Assembly: GCA_023228705.1 (NCBI GenBank)
Contig: JALOAS010000094.1
Location: 1 to 11,985, forward strand
Source: Ottowia sp.
GTDB taxonomy: Bacteria > Pseudomonadota > Gammaproteobacteria > Burkholderiales > Burkholderiaceae_C
Length of the DNA stretch: 11,985 nucleotides
Direction: 5' to 3'
Shown here: piece by piece, positions 1 through 6,552 of the stretch
Position numbering within the stretch: the first letter of the stretch is position 1
Layout: each line of letters opens with the position of its first letter
Made by a program: the position numbers and the translations under genes
Notes under the pieces: model-generated
The model's input: the letters and a program-made list of their open reading frames with translations, nothing else
Told to the model about the DNA's origin: nothing
Databases searched by the model: none

Positions 1-711
1 GCGCTTGACCAGGTTCCAGAACATCACGCGCGACATGGCCGAGCCGCGCTTGCGGCCGGCGCTGGTGACGAACAGGTCCTCGCTCTGGCGCGGCCCCAGC
101 AGCGCCGGGCGCCCGTCGTCCAGGTAGTGCTGCAGACGGTCTCCGGCGACTTCCCCAAAGGGAACCAGGCGCTCCTTGCCGCCCTTGCCCAGTACGCGCA
201 CGACGCCGTCGGCCAGGCTGACGTGAAAGGCCTTGAGCGCGACCAGCTCGCTCACGCGCAGGCCGCTGGCGTACATGAGCTCGAGCATGGCGCCGTCGCG
301 CTGGCCCAGCGGCGTGCTGGCGTCCGGCGCAGCCAGCAGCGCCTCGACCTGCGCCTCGCTCAGCGTCATGGGCATGCGCATGGGCTGCCTGGCCGCCAGC
401 AGGCGCAGCGTGGGGTCCGCGGTAATCATGTGCTCGCGCAGCGCCCAGCGGAAGAAGCGCTTGAGCACGGTGAGGCGGCGGTTGGCGGTGGTGGCGCGCG
501 ACGCCGCGCGGGCTGCAAAGTACGCTTGCAGGTGGTGCTCCTGCGTGGCCAGCAGGCCCACGCGCTCCTGCCTGTGCAGCCAGCGCGCGTACAGGGCCAG
601 GTCGCTGCGGTACGCGGCCAGCGTGTTGGCCGACAAGCCTTCTTCCAGCCACAGCGCGTCGATGAAGGCATCGATGGCCGGGTCGGGCACCAGCGGGTCC
701 GGGGGTATCAT
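1..711 (-). CDS. xerD: Tyrosine recombinase XerD, 5' part (runs off the left edge)
   Basis: Site-specific recombinase that, with XerC, resolves chromosome dimers at dif during division. Only the first 237 codons are in the window; the frame is open to base 1, so about 60 residues are missing. The N-terminal SAM-like DNA-binding domain covers about residues 12-95 (LSANTLAAYRSDL, RRLTVLKRFFRWAL). The catalytic domain starts near 115. The first catalytic Arg is R152 in ASGLRVSELVAL and the catalytic Lys is probably K176 in GKGGKERLVPFG. The H-x-x-R, second His and Tyr nucleophile lie outside the window. The start ATG (709-711) overlaps the queG stop as ATGA, implying translational coupling and a queG-xerD transcription unit. 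XerC is the alternative; the spacing and the PMTLSEAQVEALL region fit XerD better, but the missing C-terminus prevents certainty. Confidence 0.9.
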   Translation of the reverse strand, partial: MIPPDPLVPDPAIDAFIDALWLEEGLSANTLAAYRSDLALYARWLHRQERVGLLATQEHHLQAYFAARAASRATTANRRLTVLKRFFRWALREHMITADPTLRLLAARQPMRMPMTLSEAQVEALLAAPDASTPLGQRDGAMLELMYASGLRVSELVALKAFHVSLADGVVRVLGKGGKERLVPFGEVAGDRLQHYLDDGRPALLGPRQSEDLFVTSAGRKRGSAMSRVMFWNLVKR

Positions 712-1844
712 CCGTTGTCCTGCGCAAGCGCCCAGGCCACGTGCTCGCGGACCATGGCGCTGGGGTGCTCCTGGCGGGCCTGCAGCGCGGCGCGCAGTCC
801 GCCAGCCTGCGGGTCGCCGGACGGCAGCGCCCGGAGTGCGTTGCCCAGCGCAATAGAGACGTTGCGCAGCCAGCGCTCGTGGCCGATGCGGCGCAGCGGA
901 TTGCCCTCGGTGCGCTTCAGGAATTCGGCCTCGCTCCAGGCAAAGAGTACGGCGAGGTCCGTGCCGCGCAGGCCGTCGCGCACGTCAAAATCGGGCAGTT
1001 CGCTGCGCTGCGCCCACTTGTTCCAGGGGCAGGCGATCTGGCAGTCGTCGCAGCCGTAGATGCGGTTGCCCATGAGCGGGCGCAGCGCTTCGTCTATGCT
1101 GCCGTGATGCTCTATGGTCAGGTACGAGATGCAGCGCCGGGCATCCACGACGCCGGGGGCGACGATGGCGCCGGTGGGACAGACGTCCATGCAGGCGGTG
1201 CAACTGCCGCAGTGGTTGGCCACCGGTTCGGTGGCCGGCAGCGCCAGATCAACGTAGATCTCGCCCAGGAAGAACATGGAGCCGGCCTCGCGCGAGAGGA
1301 TGAGGCTGTGCTTGCCGCTCCAGCCCTGGCCGCTGCGCGCGGCCAGCTCGCCTTCCATCACCGGCGCCGAGTCGGAAAACACGCGGTGGCCAAACGGGCC
1401 AACGCGCTCGGCCAGCTTCTTTTGCAGCTTTTGCAGCCGCGAGCGCACGACCTTGTGATAATCACGGCCACGGGCATACACCGAGACCACGCCCTCGCGC
1501 GGGTTGCGCAGGCGCTGCCACTCAACCTGCTGCCAGTCGTGCGGCGTGTCGCGCGGCAGGTAGTTCATGCGCGCGGTGATGACGCTGACGGTGCCGGGAA
1601 CCAGCTCGGCCGGACGCGTGCGCTTGCTGCCATGCCTGGCCATGTAGTCCATGGTGCCCTGGAACCCGGCAGCCAGCCAGCGGGCCAGGCCCGCCTCGGC
1701 CCGCGAGAGGTCCAGGTCCGATACGCCTATGTGCGCAAAGCCCAGTTCACGCCCCCAGGTTTGCAGCTCTCGCAGCAGCGCACGCGCATCAACGTCCACG
1801 GAGTCAACCTGCTTGCCCATTGCGCTTGAATCCAGATTTGGCAT
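708..1844 (-). CDS. queG: Epoxyqueuosine reductase QueG
   Basis: Performs the last step of queuosine synthesis, reducing epoxyqueuosine to queuosine in the wobble position of tRNAs with GUN anticodons. It is a cytosolic cobalamin- and iron-sulfur-dependent enzyme. The product is 378 residues, normal for the family. Two 4Fe-4S binding sets are visible: CGSCTACMDVCP (C212, C215, C218, C222) and C238 with CDDCQIACP (C265, C268, C272). The conserved active-site region VFSDSAPVMEGELA lies at about 155-168, with D158 the likely catalytic acid. A HEAT-like C-terminal tail follows. ATG at 1844 gives the full length; ATG at 1820 (residue 9) is possible, and neither has a strong ribosome site. It diverges from tsaE, an order also seen in E. 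coli (yjeS opposite yjeE), and its TGA overlaps the xerD start. Confidence 0.95.
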   Translation of the reverse strand: MPNLDSSAMGKQVDSVDVDARALLRELQTWGRELGFAHIGVSDLDLSRAEAGLARWLAAGFQGTMDYMARHGSKRTRPAELVPGTVSVITARMNYLPRDTPHDWQQVEWQRLRNPREGVVSVYARGRDYHKVVRSRLQKLQKKLAERVGPFGHRVFSDSAPVMEGELAARSGQGWSGKHSLILSREAGSMFFLGEIYVDLALPATEPVANHCGSCTACMDVCPTGAIVAPGVVDARRCISYLTIEHHGSIDEALRPLMGNRIYGCDDCQIACPWNKWAQRSELPDFDVRDGLRGTDLAVLFAWSEAEFLKRTEGNPLRRIGHERWLRNVSIALGNALRALPSGDPQAGGLRAALQARQEHPSAMVREHVAWALAQDNG

Positions 1845-1956
1845 AGGGATGCGTCGCCATCAAAATGATGGGCGCTGCAAGTCCGATAAAACAAGAGAGA
1901 TAAACAACCCGCCACCCCGAAACGCCGCGGTCAGCTGCTGAACCGGTGCCTGAGCC
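1845..1956. promoter_or_regulatory. Divergent queG/tsaE intergenic region with a 15-bp dyad
   Basis: This 112-bp gap must hold the promoters of both divergent units. It contains a perfect 15-bp inverted repeat at 1857-1871 (CCATCAAAATGATGG), two 6-bp arms around AAA, and an A/T-rich stretch near 1885-1905. I could not place convincing -35/-10 pairs. On the minus strand, TTGTTT followed 17 bp later by CATCAT is a weak candidate for queG. A regulatory role for the dyad is inference. Confidence 0.4.
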
Positions 1957-2430
1957 ATGCAACAGTCAGATCATTTATTGTGGCGCAACGAGCAGGACAC
2001 GGCCCGCTACGCGGCCAGGCTGGCGCGCCAGCCGGCGCTGCGGAACGCGCTGATCACGCTGCAGGGGGATTTTGGCGTGGGCAAGACCGCGTTTGTGCGG
2101 CATCTGCTGCGCGCGCTGGGCGTGACCGGCCCGGTCAAGAGCCCCACGTACGCCGTCGTGGAACCGCACGAGACACCCGATGGCCTGCCCATCTGGCATT
2201 TTGACTTCTACCGCTTCCAGGACCCGCATGAGCTGGAGGACGCAGGGCTGCGCGAGCTGCTGGCAGAAAATGGGCTGAAGCTGGCCGAATGGCCGGAACA
2301 TGCCGGGCCGCTGCTGCCCACGGCTGACCTGGCGCTGGCGATTGAAATCACCGGCGACACCGAACGCCGGGTGACGGTGACTGCCGGTACCGACACCGGC
2401 TCTGCGATACTTTGCAACCTGAATCCATGA
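1957..2430 (+). CDS. tsaE: tRNA threonylcarbamoyladenosine biosynthesis ATPase TsaE
   Basis: ATPase of the TsaB-TsaD-TsaE complex that installs the threonylcarbamoyl group on A37 of ANN-decoding tRNAs; cytosolic. The product is 157 residues, typical for TsaE. The Walker A motif is GDFGVGKT at 37-44; many homologues have GDLGAGKT, so F39 and V41 are mild variants and the invariant Gly, Lys and Thr are intact. The family SPTY motif is at 62-65, the HFDFYR motif at 81-86 and EWPE at 111-114. The stop overlaps the start of the following amidase gene as ATGA, so the two are probably translated together, as in the E. coli yjeE-amiB order. No strong ribosome site precedes the ATG. Confidence 0.95.
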   Translation: MQQSDHLLWRNEQDTARYAARLARQPALRNALITLQGDFGVGKTAFVRHLLRALGVTGPVKSPTYAVVEPHETPDGLPIWHFDFYRFQDPHELEDAGLRELLAENGLKLAEWPEHAGPLLPTADLALAIEITGDTERRVTVTAGTDTGSAILCNLNP

Positions 2431-3845
2431 ATCGCCCAACGATTTCATCGTCCAAACCGCGTACGCGCCGCCAGCTGCTGCAAAGCGGCAGCGCGCTGCT
2501 GCTCCTGCCTTGCCTGGGCACGGCGCATGCCGCAGGCATCGTGGCCGTGCGCGTCTGGCCGGCAGAGGAATACACGCGCGTGACCATCGAAGCCGACCGG
2601 CCACTCAACGCGCGTTTCCAGCTCGTCAAGTCACCTCCGCGGCTGGCCATAGACATCGATGATTTGCGGCTGGATTCAACGCTGCGCGAGGTCGTGGCCA
2701 AGGTCGAGGCCGACGACCCCAACATTGCCGGCGTGCGCGCCGGGCAGTACCAGCCGGACGTGGTGCGGCTGGTGTTTGACCTCAAGCACCGGATCAAGCC
2801 GGAGGTGTTTACGCTGCCGCCGGTGGCGGCCTACCAGCACCGCCTGATCTTTGACCTCTACCCGGCCAACCCGCCGGACCCGCTGGAGGAACTGATCGCG
2901 CAGCGCCTGCACGACCTGCGCGCCGGCGCCAACGCCGAAACCAGCACCAGTGCCAGCGCCTCGGCCGACGACGCCGACGTGCTCGGCGAGCTCATCGCAC
3001 GCCAGATCGAGCGCGCCAGCGGCGCCACCGGGCCGGGCGGCGAGCGCAGCGCGGACGCGGGCGCAGGTGCGCCCGGACCCGTGCCCACGCCGGAGCACGG
3101 CAAGGTGGCGGGCGCCGGGACCAGCCGCCTCATCATCGTGGCGGTGGACCCCGGGCACGGCGGCGAAGACCCGGGCGCCATCGGCCCCCGCGGCACGCGC
3201 GAGAAAGACGTGGTGCTGCAGATTGCGCTCAAGCTGCGCGACCGCATCAACGGCAGCAGCGCCGCAGGCAACCCCATGCGCGCGTACATGACGCGCGACG
3301 CCGACTTCTTTGTACCGCTGGCCACGCGCGTGCAGAAGGCGCGGCGCGTGCAGGCGGACCTGTTCATCAGCATCCACGCCGATTCGTTCGTGCGGCCCAA
3401 CGCCAGCGGCGCCAGCGTCTACGCGCTGTCCGAACGCGGCGCCAGCAGCACCACCGCACGCTGGCTGGCCGAGAGCGAAAACCAGTCCGACCGCATCGGC
3501 GGCGTCAACGTCACGGTGCAGGACGCGGCGATCCAGCGCGCGCTGCTGGACATGAGCACCACGGCGCAAATCCGCGACAGCATGAAGCTGGCCGGCGCGG
3601 TGCTCGGTCACATTGGCAGCGTGGGACGCCTGCACAAGACCACGGTCGAGCGCGCCAACTTTGCCGTGCTGCGCAACCCGGATGTGCCCAGCATCCTGGT
3701 GGAAACCGCGTTCATCAGCAATCCGTCCGAGGAAAGCAAGCTGCGCAGCGCCGCATACCAGAACCAGCTGGCCGACGCCATCATGAACGGCATCCGCAGA
3801 TACTTTGCAGACAACCCGCCGCTGGCACGCAGCCGGCAGGTCTGA
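2427..3845 (+). CDS. amiC: N-acetylmuramoyl-L-alanine amidase (AmiB/AmiC type, Tat-exported)
   Basis: Periplasmic zinc hydrolase that cuts the amide bond between N-acetylmuramic acid and the stem peptide, splitting septal peptidoglycan so daughter cells separate. ATG at 2427, overlapping the tsaE stop, gives 472 residues; a TTG five codons upstream is less likely. A twin-arginine signal is visible: RR at 14-15 in TRRQLLQ, a hydrophobic stretch, and cleavage likely after AHA (33-35). The AMIN targeting domain spans about 37-145. An Ala/Gly/Ser-rich linker spans about 155-230. The Amidase_3 domain runs from about 234 to the end. Zinc ligands are H244 (DPGHGGEDPG), E259 (TREKD) and H317 (FISIHADS); the catalytic Glu is E426 (LVETAFISN). 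The long H317-E426 interval contains the segment that in this family holds the autoinhibitory helix relieved by EnvC/NlpD-type activators. The gene position equals E. coli amiB, but the Tat signal resembles AmiA/AmiC, so the symbol is uncertain while the function is not. Confidence 0.93.
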   Translation: MNRPTISSSKPRTRRQLLQSGSALLLLPCLGTAHAAGIVAVRVWPAEEYTRVTIEADRPLNARFQLVKSPPRLAIDIDDLRLDSTLREVVAKVEADDPNIAGVRAGQYQPDVVRLVFDLKHRIKPEVFTLPPVAAYQHRLIFDLYPANPPDPLEELIAQRLHDLRAGANAETSTSASASADDADVLGELIARQIERASGATGPGGERSADAGAGAPGPVPTPEHGKVAGAGTSRLIIVAVDPGHGGEDPGAIGPRGTREKDVVLQIALKLRDRINGSSAAGNPMRAYMTRDADFFVPLATRVQKARRVQADLFISIHADSFVRPNASGASVYALSERGASSTTARWLAESENQSDRIGGVNVTVQDAAIQRALLDMSTTAQIRDSMKLAGAVLGHIGSVGRLHKTTVERANFAVLRNPDVPSILVETAFISNPSEESKLRSAAYQNQLADAIMNGIRRYFADNPPLARSRQV

Positions 3846-3858
3846 ACGCCAACTCATC

Positions 3859-3985
3859 GCGGCGCAGCCGCAGAGGTCATGCGTCCGGCGTTGGGCGTTG
3901 GGCGTTGGACGTTGGACGTTGGACGTTGGCGCCCATGACGGATGATCTCGTCGCTGTGCGGCGGCAATGACTGCGGCTGCGCCGC
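3859..3985. repeat. Perfect 15-bp inverted repeat enclosing a heptamer array
   Basis: The bases GCGGCGCAGCCGCAG at 3859-3873 recur as the exact reverse complement at 3971-3985. The intervening 97 bp hold six tandem heptamers. The similarity continues imperfectly inward and outward (TCAT-containing flanks on both sides). The left arm begins 14 bp after the amidase stop. It could fold into a long hairpin acting as a transcription end, or be the termini of a small miniature repeat element; there is no T-tract for a classic terminator. The right arm can alternatively pair its first 7 bases (3971-3977) with 4004-4010. Confidence 0.6.
3888..3929 (+). repeat. Heptanucleotide tandem repeat, six copies of RCGTTGG
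   Basis: Six uninterrupted 7-bp units are visible: three GCGTTGG (3888-3908) followed by three ACGTTGG (3909-3929). The block structure, with three units of one variant then three of the other, is what slippage expansion of a mixed array would leave. It is not coding. A two-unit relative in the same orientation lies at 11264-11278. Confidence 0.85.
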
Positions 3986-4015
3986 CATGATTCATCATGA
4001 GCCGCCGCAGGCGGT

Positions 4016-4876
4016 CCTGCAAAATTCATTCATCAACGTCCAGCGACTGCCCGTAGGGCCAGGTAGCGCTGCTCGGCGCTCGGATCAGCAGCAATCTGCC
4101 GTGAAAGGACCTCCAGAATCAAGCGCAAGAAGACCGCCTTGAGCCCCAGGCGGACCACCGCCCGCAGCAGCCAGCGCATGTTGTCGCCTGCCGCACACAA
4201 CACCGCATGGATGGCATCGCCTGTTTGCCCTTGGAGCCAGCACCTGTCCATGCGGTTGTCGCTCTTGAGGTGTCCGATGACGGGTTCAATCGGCGGCCAG
4301 CGCCGCAGATACTCTCGATGCTTGCTGGTCAGGCTCTTGAATTTGCCCCTGTGACAGATGTCGACTCCGGGATCGTCCCGGTCCACCCCACGCAAGCCCA
4401 GATCAGCGTGGACCTCCTTGACTTGCTTGCCCGTATCCTCCAGGAGGATGCACGTCTGCTCAAGTTGTGCAGCCAGGGTATGCCCGTCATGGGGGGGTTG
4501 CCGGGAAACGATCGGGCCCCGATGATGAGCCCGCCCTTGTGCGTAACGGCCACCGCCACCTTGACGCCGAACTCGCAGCGCCGCCTGGCTTTGCCCTTTG
4601 AGATGCACTCCACCTCCGGAGCGCGCAGCGCGTACGGCTTTTCCTTGCCCTTCCTGCCCTGTGCGAGGATGCGCCGCACCCAGGATAGGCGCTGGGCCAG
4701 TGCGGCCAGTGGATGTCGCAGGTCCATCATTTGGTCGATGCGAGCGCGAAAGAAGTCGTCGGTCATGAGGCAGAAACTCCCGGAAACTGGCCACCATTAC
4801 AACAAATGCTGGGAGATCGAGACATCAGGATTTGCTCCAAATGCCAGTTTTCATGCAGGTCGTGGCAGTTTGCAGG
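4016..4876 (-). mobile_element. Decayed IS5-family insertion sequence
   Basis: The element is defined by a broken transposase on the minus strand and candidate imperfect terminal repeats. The left end CCTGCAAAATTC (4016-4027) and the inward-reading right end CCTGCAAACTGC (4865-4876) match at 10 of 12 positions. The length is about 860 bp, shorter than a complete element of this group because of an internal deletion. No clear target duplication is seen beside the proposed ends, so the exact borders are uncertain. A second, weaker candidate for the right end is at 4854-4859. It cannot transpose by itself; it could only be moved by a related intact transposase. Confidence 0.6.
4033..4766 (-). 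pseudogene. IS5-family transposase, internally deleted and frameshifted
   Basis: Translation from ATG 4766 opens with the IS5-group start MTDDFFRARIDQMMDLRHPL and runs to about residue 29. It then jumps directly to the late part of the family sequence (KPYALRAPEVECISKGKA), so roughly the middle half of the protein is missing, judging from remembered full-length relatives. At a run of seven G (4491-4497) the reading frame changes: GARSFPGN is in the first frame, while DGHTLAAQLEQ and the rest lie in another frame that ends at 4033. The second catalytic Asp region (ADLGLRGVD) and the Glu region (IEPVIGHLKSD) survive. The first catalytic Asp segment is lost with the deletion. The end (HAVLCAAGDNMRWLLRAVVR) is well preserved, so decay is fairly recent. 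Confidence 0.85.
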
Positions 4877-5163
4877 GTGGGCCAAGGAAGCTGGGCAGAC
4901 GCAACGGTTCACGTACTGCGGCAGACGCACCTCCCCGATGGTCCAGGGTGAACGGCCCGTCACCGCCCTCTTTGCCTTAAGGGACTTCAAACAACATGCA
5001 GCCGGGGAACTCGGCGCGATCTGCGCGCCCGGTTCATCTCGAACTTGATCGGACTGGCGGCAAAGAGGACAAACGGCATCGAGTGATCGCCGAACGGACC
5101 GCGCAAGGCCGAGGGCGTGTATTGACAAGTGAGGTGCGACGTGCGGTCGAGCTCCACGCTCTA

Positions 5164-6021
5164 TCAGGGCGTTGCCGATCGCTGACACTGCCCCGCTGGC
5201 CGCGTCCACTGCGACGCCGGGTGGTCGTCTATCCACTGCAGGGCCATGTCAAATTCCGCCAGGAAGCGCGGACCGGCACCGTTCATGTCGTGCGCGACGC
5301 CGGGGACGTCCACGAGCCGGCACGGTGTGCGGGGGCCCAGCGTCTTGAGCCAACTGATGTCGTCCATGGGATCCAGCTGTGCCGCAAACTGCACCACCGC
5401 CAGACCCGCCAGTCCGGGGGCCAAGTCGGCCAGGGCGAAGGACCCCTGCCCCTGCGGCTCCTTGCCGAGCAGATCGGTCCGGGCAATGCCATAGCGACTG
5501 CGCTTTCCGGGCGCCGCCGCGAGGATGGCGCGCAATTGCGGGTCGCGATCGGGAGTGGCGCCGGCGGCCAGGGCCCACTCGGCCCCGGTGGACCAGCCCG
5601 TGTACCAGACCGGCGACGCTTGTGACAAGGCCGCGCGAGCCCTCGTTGCCTGCACCGCCGCCTGAAAAGCGCTCGCCAGGACGGCCTGGTCAAAAATTCC
5701 CCGCGAATCGGCAAATTTGCGGGTGTCAAAGCCGCCCACCACAAACCCCGCTGCTGCCGCGTGCTGCGCCACCGGCTCCTCCCACTGATCCGACCAGCCG
5801 CCATCGCCCGTGGCCACGATCAGTACGCCGCGCGCATGTTTTGCGGGGTAGTAGAGAACGTTGAATGTGCCTGAGGGCAAGGACACCGCCAGGGGCTCGG
5901 CCGTGGGACTGACATAGGTCCGGGGTCCCAGCACGTGCCATGCAAACCACGCCATGGGCACCAGCAGCACGAGCTGCAGCACCAGCACGGCGGTGCACAG
6001 GATCCTTTTCAGTCCGGCCAT
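5164..6021 (-). CDS. VirJ/AcvB-like membrane-anchored alpha/beta hydrolase
   Basis: The product is 285 residues. A single hydrophobic segment at about 8-30 predicts a signal anchor or uncleaved signal, putting the domain in the periplasm. The hydrolase domain shows the GDGGW motif (72-76) that marks the VirJ/AcvB group, a nucleophile elbow GWSTG with Ser144, Asp candidates D217 and D220, and a late His (H244 in GVAHDM). In related bacteria AcvB/VirJ proteins act on aminoacylated phosphatidylglycerol or in type IV secretion. No lpiA/MprF-like synthase or secretion gene is nearby, so the substrate here is unknown. ATG 6021 directly precedes the basic and hydrophobic leader; its ribosome site is weak. 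It stands alone: the downstream neighbour is the dead IS and the upstream neighbour kup is divergent. Confidence 0.75.
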   Translation of the reverse strand: MAGLKRILCTAVLVLQLVLLVPMAWFAWHVLGPRTYVSPTAEPLAVSLPSGTFNVLYYPAKHARGVLIVATGDGGWSDQWEEPVAQHAAAAGFVVGGFDTRKFADSRGIFDQAVLASAFQAAVQATRARAALSQASPVWYTGWSTGAEWALAAGATPDRDPQLRAILAAAPGKRSRYGIARTDLLGKEPQGQGSFALADLAPGLAGLAVVQFAAQLDPMDDISWLKTLGPRTPCRLVDVPGVAHDMNGAGPRFLAEFDMALQWIDDHPASQWTRPAGQCQRSATP

Positions 6022-6552
6022 CGGTGCGGGGAATCTTGATGGGGGCGGGCGCGCCGTTCAACGTTGATCCGGTGTCCTGACCGTGTTCATGCTTCCCGGG
6101 GTCAATGGCACAGCGAACTCATGTCGGGACCCCGGCAGGGTTTGCTCGTGCGCCCTGCCGATCCGTTGATTGCCTGGTGCATTCGCTGCATGATAGTCGT
6201 TTCGGCCCGGCGCGCATCGTGGTCCAGTCGCGCAAGAGGCAGCGCAAGCTCCGCCAACGCGGGTGGCGTCAATTCACCGACTTGCAGCATCGACAGCATT
6301 CCTGGCGGGCAGCAGAAGCGACACCTGCACTCCGGTGGCCTCATGCAGCCTGCTCGGCCGCGTCGGCACCCCATTCCACCCAGTGACGCCGCCCTCGCTC
6401 CTGGCCAATTGCAAAGAACCTGCCCCCTGTTCTTGCGCACTGCTCTGCATGCCATACGCGCGCTTGGCGCAGCGCACAAGGCGCTGGACACCGGCTCAAA
6501 AAAGGCGAAAAATCAGGACCGTAACCCGGCCGCGCCCGGCCCGGTTTCACCG
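6022..6552. other. Intergenic region between the hydrolase gene and kup, no recognised gene
   Basis: This 531-bp gap separates two divergent genes. A plus-strand open frame runs from 6064 into kup, but its first 163 codons are rich in Ala, Arg, Ser and Pro and show no family resemblance, so I read it as upstream DNA. A 129-codon minus-strand frame (6102-6491) was also unrecognised. An A-rich patch occurs at 6498-6515. No RNA gene, riboswitch or convincing promoter was found. Confidence 0.5.

Noticed and set aside
127..1059. Long plus-strand open frame of 310 codons
   Set aside because: It is the antisense shadow of xerD and queG, both strongly supported on the minus strand; its composition is Ala/Arg/Gln-rich with no motif.
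3888..3929. CRISPR array
   Set aside because: Units are 7 bp and contiguous with no spacers; this is a simple tandem repeat.
2676..4022. 448-codon minus-strand frame opposite the amidase
   Set aside because: It mirrors the amidase codon bias and has no recognisable domain; it also reads through the heptamer array.
4713..5048. Plus-strand frame with CSKCQ and QRFTYCGRRT, recalling a transposase zinc ribbon
   Set aside because: The cysteine pattern is incomplete and no further transposase sequence follows; it also overlaps the end of the IS remnant.
4763..5236. 157-codon minus-strand frame with several Cys residues
   Set aside because: No recognisable family; it overlaps the end of the hydrolase gene and the start of the transposase relic.
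6064..6552. A 163-residue N-terminal extension of Kup
   Set aside because: No Kup-like or signal features; the start at 6553 gives the normal family length.
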